Below, piece by piece: positions 1-8,109 of a DNA stretch of 64,000 nt. The first letter of the stretch is position 1, and every line of letters begins with the position of its first letter. Position numbers and translations under genes: made by a program. The notes below the pieces were generated by a model. It did no database searches, was not told where the DNA came from, and saw only the letters and a program-made list of their open reading frames with translations. Source of the DNA: Thermogemmata fonticola (GTDB lineage: Bacteria > Planctomycetota > Planctomycetia > Gemmatales > Gemmataceae); contig NZ_JACEFB010000011.1 in assembly GCF_013694095.1 (NCBI RefSeq), forward strand, positions 1 through 64,000. The letters run 5' to 3'.

Positions 1-196
1 CCGACCCCTTCTCCCACGCTGGGGCGGTGCCCTCATCCCCCGACCCCTTCTCCCACGCTGGGGTGGTGCCCTCATCCCCCGGCCCCTTCTCCCACGCTGT
101 GGGAGAAGGGGAGGAAGAGGTGGGGGAAGGGGGGACGCTGTGGGAGAAGGGGAGGAAGAGGTGGGGGAAGGGGGGACGCTGCGGGAGAAGGGGAGA
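1..196. repeat. Inverted array of 39-bp C-rich and 41-bp G-rich units
   Basis: Pyrimidine-rich units begin at 1, 40 and 79 (period 39) and share a CCCCTTCTCCCACGCTG core. From about 94 the same core continues in the opposite orientation as purine-rich units beginning at 94, 135 and 176 (period 41). The switch point is a perfect hairpin: a 13-bp arm at 83-95, a 3-nt GCT loop and the complementary arm at 99-111. The G-run strand could also form quadruplex-type structures, which is inference. No coding potential is supported here. Confidence 0.85.
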
Positions 197-255
197 TAAT
201 CGAGGCGCGGCTGGTTTGTGTCCTCACATTGTCGGGCGCCTCTGTCCTTGTCCGT

Positions 256-543
256 TCTTATCCGTCATCGAGGATCGAAGATGGCGTTACTGGGGAGTAT
301 GGGGGCGGTCCCAACCGGAGCGGTCCCGTCGGGGGGAAGAGTTGGTACAAGTCTTATCCGTCATCGAGGATCGAAGATGGCGTTACTGGGGAGCAGCAGG
401 GCGGTCCCAACCGGAGCGGTCCCGTCGGGGGGAAGAGTTGGTACAAGTCTTATCCGTCATCGAGGATCGAAGATGGCGTTACTGGGGAGCAGCGGGGCGG
501 TCCCAACCGGAGCGGTCCCGTCGGGGGGAAGAGTTGGTACAAA
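256..543. repeat. Three 96-bp tandem repeats
   Basis: Units run 256-351, 352-447 and 448-543 and differ only at a few positions around the GGGAG(T/C)A segment. Each contains two GCGGTCCC blocks. The period is a multiple of three, so all three forward frames stay open across the array, which makes spurious ORFs. There are no unique spacers, so this is not a CRISPR array. It ends about 60 bp before the M50 protease start. Confidence 0.9.
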
Positions 544-605
544 AATGACGAAGGCTGCCGGTGGCAGTGAAGTGATCCCAACGATGGTCAAGGGAGCCGC
601 GAACG

Positions 606-1835
606 ATGCAAGGGGACATTTATTTGGGCCGGGTGCTGGGGATACCGTTTCGGGTGCACTGGAGTTGGTTTGTGGCGGTGTTGCTGATTGCTTGGACGCT
701 GGCGGACCATTACTTCCCGCAGATGCTGCCGGAGCACGGGGAAGCGGGCCGGGGGTGGTTTTGGATGTGGGGTGTGGCGGCGGCGTTGGGGTTATTTGTG
801 TCGGTGCTGCTGCATGAGCTAGGGCATGCGCTGGCGGCCCGATTTTACGGGATTGCCACGCGGGGCATTCGGCTGTTCATTTTCGGGGGCGTGGCGGAAC
901 TGGGGGGCGAGCCGCGCCGGCCGATCCACGAGATTGTCATCGCCGTGGCCGGGCCGGCGGTGAGCGTGCTGCTGATCCTCGTGTTTTCCTTCGCCGTCAG
1001 TCTGGTGGTGCTCGGCAGCGGGTTGACCTTCGTGGCGCTGGAAGACGGCAGCGGCTGGCAATTGCTCGGCGGCTCGCGCTGGGTTAGTGCCGTGGCCGCC
1101 CTGTTCTATTACCTGGCCATGATCAACACCGTCCTGGTGCTGTTCAACCTGATTCCGGCGTTTCCGCTCGATGGAGGGCGTGTGCTGCGCGGCGTGGTGT
1201 GGCTCGTGAGCGGGGATTATCTCGGCAGTACCCGCCTGGCAGCGATGGTGGGGATCGGTTTTTCCTGGCTGCTGTTTGTGGGCGGATTTTTCCTGGCGAT
1301 GCTGGGGCATTTCCTGGCGGGACTGTGGTTTTTCTTCCTGGGGATGTTTTTGCAGAATGCGGCGACCTCCAGCGTGGCCTATGCCCAGATGCAGCAGTTG
1401 CTCCGCGGGGTGCGGGTGGTGGACATTCTCTGTCGGGACCCGATCGTCATGCCGGCGGGTTTGACCGTGCGCGAAGCGGTGGAGCTGTTCTTCCTGCGGC
1501 GGCCCTACAAAGCTTATCCGGTGGTCCAGGCGGATGGCCGCTTTGTCGGCATGCTCAATCTGGCGGATGTCCAGCAAGTCGAGCCGGCCCAGTGGGAGCA
1601 AACGACCGTGGGGGAACTGGCTGCGCGGGGGGAGCGCGTGCCGGCCGTGCGCCTGGATGAACCGGCGATCCGCGCCTTGCACAAACTGGCGGAAAGCGGC
1701 CAAAGCCGCCTGCCCGTCCTGGAAAACGGCCATCTCGTGGGTTTGGTCTGCCGGCGCGATCTGATGAACTACATGGAAATCCGGGCCGGATTGATCGCTC
1801 CGCGGGAGTGGGCTGTCTCCAGGGCCGAGGAGTAG
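606..1835 (+). CDS. Site-2-protease-like M50 metalloprotease with two CBS domains
   Basis: A polytopic inner-membrane zinc protease of 409 aa. The zinc motif HELGH is at residues 70-74, and the third-ligand motif NLIPAFPLDGG is at 181-191. Hydrophobic segments lie at about 20-35, 55-75, 110-140, 160-185 and 215-255. The C-terminal third (about 268-395) looks like a CBS pair, which in this subgroup (SpoIVFB-like/YdcA-type) is thought to sense adenine nucleotides. Substrates are unknown. The ATG at 606 has an AAGGGAG Shine-Dalgarno about 11 nt upstream. The gene stands alone directly after the 96-bp repeats. Family assignment is firm; the physiological role is not. Confidence 0.93.
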   Translation: MQGDIYLGRVLGIPFRVHWSWFVAVLLIAWTLADHYFPQMLPEHGEAGRGWFWMWGVAAALGLFVSVLLHELGHALAARFYGIATRGIRLFIFGGVAELGGEPRRPIHEIVIAVAGPAVSVLLILVFSFAVSLVVLGSGLTFVALEDGSGWQLLGGSRWVSAVAALFYYLAMINTVLVLFNLIPAFPLDGGRVLRGVVWLVSGDYLGSTRLAAMVGIGFSWLLFVGGFFLAMLGHFLAGLWFFFLGMFLQNAATSSVAYAQMQQLLRGVRVVDILCRDPIVMPAGLTVREAVELFFLRRPYKAYPVVQADGRFVGMLNLADVQQVEPAQWEQTTVGELAARGERVPAVRLDEPAIRALHKLAESGQSRLPVLENGHLVGLVCRRDLMNYMEIRAGLIAPREWAVSRAEE

Positions 1836-1869
1836 GGCCGCGGCAGTTCCTGGGCGGCTGTCGCTTTGC

Positions 1870-2382
1870 TCAGGCGCCGCTTTTTCCCTCGCCGATTCTG
1901 ACGGAACGGTCCCGATGGCGCAGGTGTTCCAAGCGCCGCACGAATGCCTCTGGCTGGCGCACGCCGGGCAAGATCAAGCGACGATTGGCCGCCTGAATCT
2001 CGATGGTGCCAATTCCCAGGCAGCGTCCGAATACCCCCCGGCGGATTGTCACCTGGCGAATCTCGTCCAGCGGCAGCGGCGGCTGATACGGATGCCAAAA
2101 GCCAAAATCGACCAGTAAAGCCCGATCTGTCAAGCGGTAGGTATAGGTGACGGTGCGGTAGAAGAAGAGGGCCGCTAAGATCGGCCAGACGGCCCAGGCC
2201 AGGAGGAAGACGGCCAGCGCCCCCATGCGATCCGCCAAGCCGGAGAGGTCTTCAAAGTACCACCGGCCCAGCCAGACGCCCCAGGAGAGGATCGCCGTCC
2301 CCGCCACAAGCACCGCCAACGCCCGCGGATCGTAGCCATACCAGGCCAGGTCCCGATGCGCCGGATCGGAAGAATCGGCCAT
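1870..2382 (-). CDS. PH-domain (bPH2/DUF304-like) membrane protein
   Basis: A protein of 170 aa with two transmembrane helices at roughly 20-40 and 55-80. These are followed by a bacterial PH-like domain whose strands include TYTYRLTDRALLVDFGFW and the segment around LPLDEIRQVTIRRG. Members of this family are small membrane-anchored proteins of unknown function. A longer in-frame ORF reaches 2514. I chose the ATG at 2382 because GGGAGA sits 8 nt upstream and the first residues (MADSSDPAHR) lead into the helices. It is divergent from the aminopeptidase across a 246-bp gap. Confidence 0.8.
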   Translation of the reverse strand: MADSSDPAHRDLAWYGYDPRALAVLVAGTAILSWGVWLGRWYFEDLSGLADRMGALAVFLLAWAVWPILAALFFYRTVTYTYRLTDRALLVDFGFWHPYQPPLPLDEIRQVTIRRGVFGRCLGIGTIEIQAANRRLILPGVRQPEAFVRRLEHLRHRDRSVRIGEGKSGA

Positions 2383-2545
2383 CGATTCATTCTCCCAGAA
2401 CGTACAATCGACCGAAAGCGTCTCTTCTATTCTCTCGATATTATTTGTCAGTGGGATGCCAGAGGATTGCGAATCCAGAGAACCGAGTCCTGTAAAAACA
2501 ACCGAACTTATCAAGTTTTTTGTGGCAAGCCTCTTCTCTCAGGAA

Positions 2546-2551
2546 TATAAT
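2546..2551 (+). promoter_or_regulatory. Candidate -10 element (TATAAT) upstream of the M24 peptidase
   Basis: A consensus TATAAT sits 78 bp before the start at 2629, in an AT-richer patch of an otherwise GC-rich region. No convincing -35 box is present at 17 bp, so this is a weak call from one hexamer. Confidence 0.3.
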
Positions 2552-2628
2552 TGGAATAGACTTGTCAGGAAGCGAGCGGCAAGTGTGTATGTTACCTTTC
2601 CCTGTCTCTTTCCAGAGGTGGTGATGCC

Positions 2629-3801
2629 ATGAACTACATTCAACAGCGCCGTCAGACATTGACGCAAAGTTTGAAGAAGCACGGGGTCGATGCGTTTTTA
2701 GTCACGGCCGTGCCGAACGTCACGTATTTGACGGGTTTTACGGGCGATTCGAGTTATTACATCGCCACGCACCGGCACAATTACATTGTCAGCGACGCGC
2801 GCTACGAGGAGCAAATCCGCGAGGAGTGCACGGAGCTGGAAGTCATCATCCGCGGTCATGACAAGACGACATTGGAAGCGGCGGCGGAAGTGCTCAACAA
2901 GAGCGGGGCCAAGAATGTCGCGGTAGAAGGGAATCGGATCACGGTCGGGGAGTTGGAGCAGCTCAAGAGTTTATCGCCGCGGATCACTTTCGTGCCGATC
3001 AACGGCGAGGTGGAGTCGATGCGGCTGATCAAGGACCCGTCCGAGGTGGAGCAGATCCGGGCGGCGGTGCGGATCGCGGAGCGGGCCTTCCAGATGTTCA
3101 CGGCCACGCTGCGGGAGACGGACACGGAGAAGGAGATGGTGGATGCCCTGGACGGGTACATCCGCCGGGCGGGGGGTCGAGCGCCGGCCTTCCAGCCGAT
3201 CGTCGCCGTGGGCGAGCGCGGCGCGCTGCCCCATGCTCCGCCGACCAACAAGCAGTTGGGCGAAGGGAGCAAGCTGGTCATCGACTGGGGCGTGGACCTG
3301 ATCTACAAGTGCGATCTGACGCGGACGATCCGCAGTCCGTTTACCACGATGCCGATGCGCAAGAACAAGTACGAGCGGGTGGGGGTGAACTTCGAGGAGG
3401 TGTACAACATCGTGCTATCGGCCCAGAATGCGGCCCTGGCGATGATCAAGCCGGGGGTGAAGGCCAAGGATGTGGACGCCGCCGTGCGCAAGGTTTTCGA
3501 CTCGGCCAAGCTGCGGCGCGGCCCCAAGGATGTCAAACTCAGCGACTTCTTCACCCACGGACTGGGCCACGGCATCGGCCTGGAACTCCACGAAGCGCCC
3601 CGCATTCGCGCCAACTCCAACGACGTCCTCGATTCCGGCATGGTCATCAGCATCGAACCGGCGCTGTACATCCCCGGCTGGGGCGGCGTGCGGATCGAAG
3701 ATAACGTCCTGGTCACCCACAACGGTTGCACCTTGCTGTCTTCCGTGGCCCGGCAGTTGCCCGCCGGCGTGGAACAGGAGACGGAAGAAGCCGTCGAGTG
3801 A
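2629..3801 (+). CDS. M24B metallopeptidase (Xaa-Pro aminopeptidase family)
   Basis: A cytosolic dinuclear-metal peptidase of 390 aa that removes N-terminal residues preceding proline. The creatinase-like N-domain spans about 1-130 and the pita-bread catalytic domain about 140-380. The metal ligands can be read directly: D219 (IDWGVD), D229 (CDLTR), H314 (HGLGHGIGLELHE), E343 (SIEPALY) and E357 (RIEDNV). The ATG at 2629 follows GAGGTGG with an 8-nt spacer. Length is normal for the family. Prolidase versus aminopeptidase specificity cannot be settled from sequence alone. Confidence 0.93.
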   Translation: MNYIQQRRQTLTQSLKKHGVDAFLVTAVPNVTYLTGFTGDSSYYIATHRHNYIVSDARYEEQIREECTELEVIIRGHDKTTLEAAAEVLNKSGAKNVAVEGNRITVGELEQLKSLSPRITFVPINGEVESMRLIKDPSEVEQIRAAVRIAERAFQMFTATLRETDTEKEMVDALDGYIRRAGGRAPAFQPIVAVGERGALPHAPPTNKQLGEGSKLVIDWGVDLIYKCDLTRTIRSPFTTMPMRKNKYERVGVNFEEVYNIVLSAQNAALAMIKPGVKAKDVDAAVRKVFDSAKLRRGPKDVKLSDFFTHGLGHGIGLELHEAPRIRANSNDVLDSGMVISIEPALYIPGWGGVRIEDNVLVTHNGCTLLSSVARQLPAGVEQETEEAVE

Positions 3802-4254
3802 TAGCTCCCCTCCGTCCTGAGCGAACCGGAGCGATCGCGTGCGGGTTGCCCGGCGCCCTGTCCAAACCTTTCCGTGGCGGGCAGGAGCCTCGGGGACCTG
3901 TTTTGGCTGGATTCAGCCGCTTGGACCTTCCCCGCTGCCATGCACGGTCCAGTGGTGCCGTGTTCTGCGGCCGGTGGGCGGGGCCAGGCGGGTTCGACCA
4001 CCGCTGCCGCCGAGGGTTCCGATCACTACACTAATGCCCCTAACGGGAATGCCGAAGTGAGGGTCAGGCGCCGCGCCTCCGCGACGGTCCAGGTGCTGCC
4101 CATGTGCACCGGCGGGCTGGCAGCGGAGGACAGCGGTTGAGCCGCCCGTGGCAGAGCCGGTGGTGTCTGCCCGACACAGCCGCGCTAGCCGAGACCGGCG
4201 GGCGGCCTCTGGCAGCGGAAGGCCTCCTCTGAGCGGATGTGTGAGGACGAGACT
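3802..4254. other. Intergenic, no gene seen
   Basis: 453 bp between the aminopeptidase and accB. Open frames here have no recognisable protein features and lie in GC-rich sequence. It probably holds the accB-accC promoter, but no clear hexamers were found. Confidence 0.5.
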
Positions 4255-4821
4255 GTGGCGGAAAGTAATGACAAACACGAATCGCCCCGGCCGTTCGATG
4301 TGCGGACGGTGGAATATCTGCTCAAGCTGATGAGCGAGCATGATCTGAGCGAAGTGGACCTGCGGGAAGGGGACCAGCGCATCCGTTTGCGGAAAGGTCC
4401 GGCGCCCGCTTCGGCGGCACCGTATGCTGCTCCTCTCCTTCCTCCCGCTCTCGTTTCCGCTCCGACGGCGGCCCTGTCTGCGGAGTATCGGCCCGCCGCC
4501 TCGAATCCGCCCGCGGCGGTCGCCGATCCCCCGGCTTCGGCTCCTGCTTCCCCGCCTGCTCCCCCGGCGACGAGCCGCAAAATCCACGAAATCCGTTCCC
4601 CCATGGTCGGCACCTTCTACTCCAAACCCAAGCCGGACAAACCCGACTACGTCACCGTTGGCTCGCGGGTGTCGCCAAATACCGTCGTCTGCCAGATCGA
4701 AGCGATGAAGCTGTTCAACGAGATCACGGCCGATTGCAGCGGGACCATCGTGGAGGTGTGCGTGAACAACGGCGACTTTGTGGAATACAATCAGGTGCTC
4801 TTCCGGGTGGAGCTGGATTGA
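4255..4821 (+). CDS. accB: Biotin carboxyl carrier protein of acetyl-CoA carboxylase
   Basis: Carries biotin for the first half-reaction of fatty acid synthesis (188 aa). An N-terminal helical segment is followed by a long Ala/Pro linker at about 50-108. The biotinyl domain ends the protein, with EAMKL; the biotinylated lysine is K152 in this numbering. I prefer the GTG start at 4255 because GAGG lies 9 nt upstream and the protein then begins (V/M)AESNDKHE. An ATG at 4237 would add six residues but has a poorer ribosome site. It lies upstream of accC, as expected for an accBC operon. Confidence 0.93.
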   Translation: MAESNDKHESPRPFDVRTVEYLLKLMSEHDLSEVDLREGDQRIRLRKGPAPASAAPYAAPLLPPALVSAPTAALSAEYRPAASNPPAAVADPPASAPASPPAPPATSRKIHEIRSPMVGTFYSKPKPDKPDYVTVGSRVSPNTVVCQIEAMKLFNEITADCSGTIVEVCVNNGDFVEYNQVLFRVELD

Positions 4822-4954
4822 GAGACGGCCAAGCGGCGGCAAACCGCCTGGTTCGGTAAGGGGGGGCAGAGGCCGAGCCGGTCCAGGTCCGGCGGGCGGC
4901 TGAAGGGAGCGGACGCCAGAGCAAGTCGCAGCAGAGGAGCACAGGTCCTTGCCC

Positions 4955-6319
4955 ATGTTCCAGAAGATACTGGTCGCGAATCGAGGGGAGATCGCCCTGC
5001 GGGTGATCCGGGCCTGCCGCGATCTGGGGATTCAGGTGGCGGTGGTGTATTCGGAGGCGGATCGGGGAGCGCCGTATTTGGAGCTGGCGGATCAGGCGAT
5101 TTGCATTGGTCCGGGTCCGGCGCCGGAGAGTTATTTGAAGATTCCGCGGATCATCGCAGCGGCGGAAGTGGCCGGGGCGCAGGCGATTCATCCGGGCTAC
5201 GGCTTTCTGTCCGAGAACAGCAAGTTTGCGGAGCAGTGTCGGGAGTCCGGGATCGAGTTCATCGGTCCGCCGGTCTCCGCGATGGAGAAGTTGGGGAACA
5301 AGGACAAGGCCAAGGAACTGGCCCGAGCGGCGCGGGTGCCCACGGTGCCGGGCAGCGACGGGATCGTCACCTCGGATGAGGAAGCGCTGCGGGTGGCGCG
5401 TGCGGCAGGATACCCGGTGTTGATCAAAGCGGCGGCGGGCGGCGGCGGCAAAGGGATGCGCCTGGTCCGGGAGGAAGCCGCCTTGCTGCCCCTGCTCCAT
5501 CAGGCCCGCGCCGAGGCTGAGGCCGCCTTCAAGGATGGCAGCGTCTTCATCGAAAAATATCTGGAACGTCCCCGCCACGTCGAAGTGCAAATCCTCGGCG
5601 ACCAGTACGGCAACGTCATCCACCTCTTCGAGCGCGATTGCTCCCTCCAGCGGCGGCACCAAAAACTGGTGGAAGAATCCCCCGCGCCCCACTTGCCTGA
5701 CAGCGTCCGGCAAGCGATTTGCGAAGCGGCGGTGCGCCTGGCCAAGGCCGCCGGCTACTACTCCGCGGGCACCTGCGAGTTCCTCGTCGATCAGCAGTAC
5801 AATTTTTACTTCATCGAGGTCAACGCCCGGATCCAGGTGGAGCATCCGGTCACGGAGCTAGTCACCGGCGTGGACCTGATCCGGGAGCAGATTCGCATTG
5901 CCGCCGGGGAGAAGCTGCGCTACCAGCAGGCGGACATTGTCCAGCGCGGCTGCGCCATCGAGGCGCGGATCAACGCCGAGAACCCGGAACAGGACTTCCG
6001 GCCCAGTCCGGGTACGGTCACCGTCTGGCGGCCCCCTGGCGGACCTGGCGTACGCCTCGACACCCACGTGGTCACCGGCTACCGCGTTCCCCCGAATTAC
6101 GACTCTATGGTCGCCAAACTCCTCGTCTATCAGCCGACGCGGGCCGAAGCCTGCGCCGTCATGCGCCGGGCCTTACGTGAGTTCATCGTCGAAGGCATCC
6201 ACACCACCATCCCCTTGCACCGGCAAATCTTCGAGCATCCCGCCTTCCTCGAAGGGCGCGTCTATACCACCCTCATCGAGCAGGAAATCCTCCGCCCGCG
6301 CCGCTCCGCCTCCGCCTAG
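4955..6319 (+). CDS. accC: Biotin carboxylase subunit of acetyl-CoA carboxylase
   Basis: An ATP-grasp enzyme of 454 aa that carboxylates the biotin on AccB with bicarbonate and ATP. The N-domain begins [20 protein letters not shown]. The glycine-rich ATP loop [11 protein letters not shown], the [11 protein letters not shown]-type catalytic stretch (here [15 protein letters not shown]) and the RIxAE region are all present. Length is normal. The ATG at 4955 matches the family N-terminus. A TTG two codons upstream (4949) is nine bases from the GAGGAG at 4934 and is a real alternative. The gap to accB is 133 bp. Confidence 0.96.
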   Translation: MFQKILVANRGEIALRVIRACRDLGIQVAVVYSEADRGAPYLELADQAICIGPGPAPESYLKIPRIIAAAEVAGAQAIHPGYGFLSENSKFAEQCRESGIEFIGPPVSAMEKLGNKDKAKELARAARVPTVPGSDGIVTSDEEALRVARAAGYPVLIKAAAGGGGKGMRLVREEAALLPLLHQARAEAEAAFKDGSVFIEKYLERPRHVEVQILGDQYGNVIHLFERDCSLQRRHQKLVEESPAPHLPDSVRQAICEAAVRLAKAAGYYSAGTCEFLVDQQYNFYFIEVNARIQVEHPVTELVTGVDLIREQIRIAAGEKLRYQQADIVQRGCAIEARINAENPEQDFRPSPGTVTVWRPPGGPGVRLDTHVVTGYRVPPNYDSMVAKLLVYQPTRAEACAVMRRALREFIVEGIHTTIPLHRQIFEHPAFLEGRVYTTLIEQEILRPRRSASA

Positions 6320-6322
6320 TCC

Positions 6323-6344
6323 GCCGGCTTTAGGTTTGGCCGGC
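6323..6344 (+). terminator. Possible hairpin after accC
   Basis: Two GCCGGC arms flank a 10-nt AT-rich loop four bases after the accC stop. There is no T-tract, so intrinsic termination is uncertain. Confidence 0.3.
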
Positions 6345-6431
6345 AGGGTCCCGGTGTGTCCCGCCCCGGGATGGGGCTTAGCCGTCATGGGATTAAGCTT
6401 CCCTCCGAGCGGGAGAGGAACACGCTTCTCC

Positions 6432-6509
6432 ATTCCTTCACGTTTGCTCCACGGAAAATGTCCCTTCTGGATTCCTTCACGTTTGCTCCACGGAAAATGT
6501 CCCTTCTGG
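6432..6509. repeat. Perfect 39-bp tandem duplication
   Basis: Copies at 6432-6470 and 6471-6509 are identical. Each begins ATTCCTTCACGTTTGCTCC and contains CGGAAAATGTCCC. It lies between accC and the HAD gene, in sequence less GC-rich than its flanks. Confidence 0.9.
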
Positions 6510-6638
6510 GGCTTCCGCCGCCGGAAGGTGTGAAGAGGCCGTGAGACTTGGATGGATTCTCGGCGCTCCGCCCGTCTTGCTCTCGCAGAAAGCTATCAGA
6601 CCGTTGTAGGATGGAATAAAGCCGCCGGAGAAACAACG

Positions 6639-7334
6639 ATGCGCTTTTCCCTGCTGATCTGGGATTTTGATGGCACGCTGGCGGATTCGTTAGCGCTGGC
6701 GCTGGAGTTGTTCAACCGCTCCTCGGCCGTGTGGGGGTACCGTCCGGTGACGGACGTGGAGGCGGTGCGGCATCTGTCGGCCCGGCAGTTTATGCGGCAG
6801 CATGGCATCTCCTGGTGGCGTCTGCCCCGGCTGGTGCGTTACTTTCATGCGGAGGCGGCGGCCTACGCCTCCCAATTGCGCCTGTATCCCCCGGTGGCGG
6901 AGATGTTACCCCCCCTGCGCGAGGCAGGCTTGCGCTTCGGCATCCTCTCGTCCAACAGCGAGGCGAACATTCGGGCCACATTGCGGGCCAACGGCCAGGA
7001 AGAGGCGTTTGAGTTCATCGCCTCCTGCCCGCGCCTGTTTCGCAAGGGTTCCGCCTTGAGACGGCTTGTCCGCCGCCTGGACGTGCCCCGTGAGCGCATT
7101 CTCTATCTAGGGGATGAAGTGCGGGACATCACCGCGGCGCGGAAGGCCGGCGTCGCCATCGCGGCGGTGAGCTGGGGGTTCCATGCTCTGCCAGTGCTGC
7201 GGGCCGCCCAGCCGGACTTCCTCCTGACGCATCCCCATCAGTTGTGGGACGTACTTGCGGCCGTGCCGGCGAGCGCGGAGCGCGCCCCTGGTGTTTCCCC
7301 CGGTGCCGCTCGGCTTCCCTCTCCCGCGGCGTAA
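6639..7334 (+). CDS. HAD-superfamily phosphatase (phosphoglycolate phosphatase-like)
   Basis: A protein of 231 aa. Motif I is DFDGT (nucleophile D9, acid D11), motif II is the LSSNS stretch, a lysine sits in FRKGSAL, and motif III is YLGDEVRDITAARKAG. The cap insertion follows motif I, as in the Gph/PGP subgroup. The substrate is not determined. The ATG at 6639 has GGAGA about 8 nt upstream. The longer ORF from 6552 adds an unconserved leader. The last 97 bp overlap the protoglobin gene on the other strand, and the residues encoded there are low-complexity. Confidence 0.85.
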   Translation: MRFSLLIWDFDGTLADSLALALELFNRSSAVWGYRPVTDVEAVRHLSARQFMRQHGISWWRLPRLVRYFHAEAAAYASQLRLYPPVAEMLPPLREAGLRFGILSSNSEANIRATLRANGQEEAFEFIASCPRLFRKGSALRRLVRRLDVPRERILYLGDEVRDITAARKAGVAIAAVSWGFHALPVLRAAQPDFLLTHPHQLWDVLAAVPASAERAPGVSPGAARLPSPAA

Positions 7335-7894
7335 TGCCGGTGGATCAGATCATTTTGAATCCAGAGCAGTTTCTGGAAGGCCCGCACCAGCCGCTGCTCC
7401 GCCGCCTTTCCCAAACCCAGGCCGAAAATCGCCGCCGTCACGGCATCCGCCACGAATCCCATCAGGGCGTTCATCTGGACCTGCGGCACGTGAATGTTCG
7501 GATTTCCCGCCTGCCGCGTGTGAATCTTCCCCACCATGTCCAGGTATTCCACCATCTTGCCGTCGTAAGGACGCGTGACCAGGGCGCTGAGATAGCGGGC
7601 CAGGTGCTGCTTGCGATAGCGAATCTGGGGGTGGTCCATCGTCAGCTCGGCGAGAGACGGGGGCGTGGGGCCTTCATAGCCGTGCTGCCGGGGCAGAAAA
7701 TGCCGCCAAGTGGCGTCCTGCTGGATCAGCTTGTCATACACGGCATCGACGAGTACCGGAACCAGCGGAGCCAAAGACGCCGCCGCCTCATGCAAAGCCG
7801 CCTCATCGTCTGGACCAAAACCGATAAAGTCGGCCAGATAACGATAACGGTACCCCAAGTCCCGTTCCAGGCGGGCTTCGTCGATCTGTCGCAT
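7238..7894 (-). CDS. Protoglobin-family haem protein
   Basis: A stand-alone globin-sensor-type domain of 218 aa. It shows the long pre-A/Z helix start (LGYRYRYLADFIGFGPDDEA) and the likely F-helix haem histidine H125 in VGKIHTRQAG, followed by the VPQVQMNALMGFVADAV helix. Protoglobins bind O2, CO and NO. There is no attached signalling domain, so it is more likely a gas-binding or detoxifying protein than a receptor. An excellent AAAGGAG site lies 8 nt before the ATG at 7894. Upstream is a divergent Rrf2 regulator with a palindrome between them. The C-terminal tail (about 190-218) is low-complexity and overlaps the HAD gene. Confidence 0.85.
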   Translation of the reverse strand: MRQIDEARLERDLGYRYRYLADFIGFGPDDEAALHEAAASLAPLVPVLVDAVYDKLIQQDATWRHFLPRQHGYEGPTPPSLAELTMDHPQIRYRKQHLARYLSALVTRPYDGKMVEYLDMVGKIHTRQAGNPNIHVPQVQMNALMGFVADAVTAAIFGLGLGKAAEQRLVRAFQKLLWIQNDLIHRHYAAGEGSRAAPGETPGARSALAGTAASTSHN

Positions 7895-7999
7895 GGCTGT
7901 CACTCCTTTCTCGGAAGGTGCAGGTGGGACCAGAACAACTCCAGGCGGGGACCCGAACCGCAGGCGGGATTTCCAGGTGCGGCGGGCCAAAGTGGAGGG

Positions 8000-8030
8000 A
8001 AAGAGGATATAGGAGTATTTTATCCTCTTT
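8000..8030. promoter_or_regulatory. Palindromic operator candidate between protoglobin and Rrf2 genes
   Basis: AAAGAGGATA at 8000-8009 and TATCCTCTTT at 8021-8030 are perfect 10-bp inverted arms with an 11-bp spacer. The site lies in the shared 215-bp intergenic space of a divergent pair. The right arm overlaps the expected -35 position for the TATAAT at 8049. Rrf2 proteins bind dyads of about this length, so autoregulation plus protoglobin control is a reasonable inference. Confidence 0.6.
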
Positions 8031-8048
8031 AGTGGGAGTGTAGCGTCG

Positions 8049-8054
8049 TATAAT
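8049..8054 (+). promoter_or_regulatory. Candidate -10 (TATAAT) for the Rrf2 gene
   Basis: A perfect TATAAT 56 bp before the Rrf2 ATG. The corresponding -35 would fall around 8026-8031, inside the right arm of the palindrome, which fits repression by occlusion. Confidence 0.45.
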
Positions 8055-8109
8055 GGAAAGTCAAGGGGCAGGTGGTAGAAATCCGAAAAAAAAGTGGGGA
8101 GGCCGGTCG

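Noticed and set aside
256-543. CRISPR array at the 96-bp repeats
   Set aside because: Units are contiguous, with no unique spacers and no short repeat.
27-817. Proteins encoded by the left-edge repeats
   Set aside because: All three forward frames are open through the repeats, the products are repetitive low-complexity peptides, and one frame overlaps the M50 protease in a different phase.
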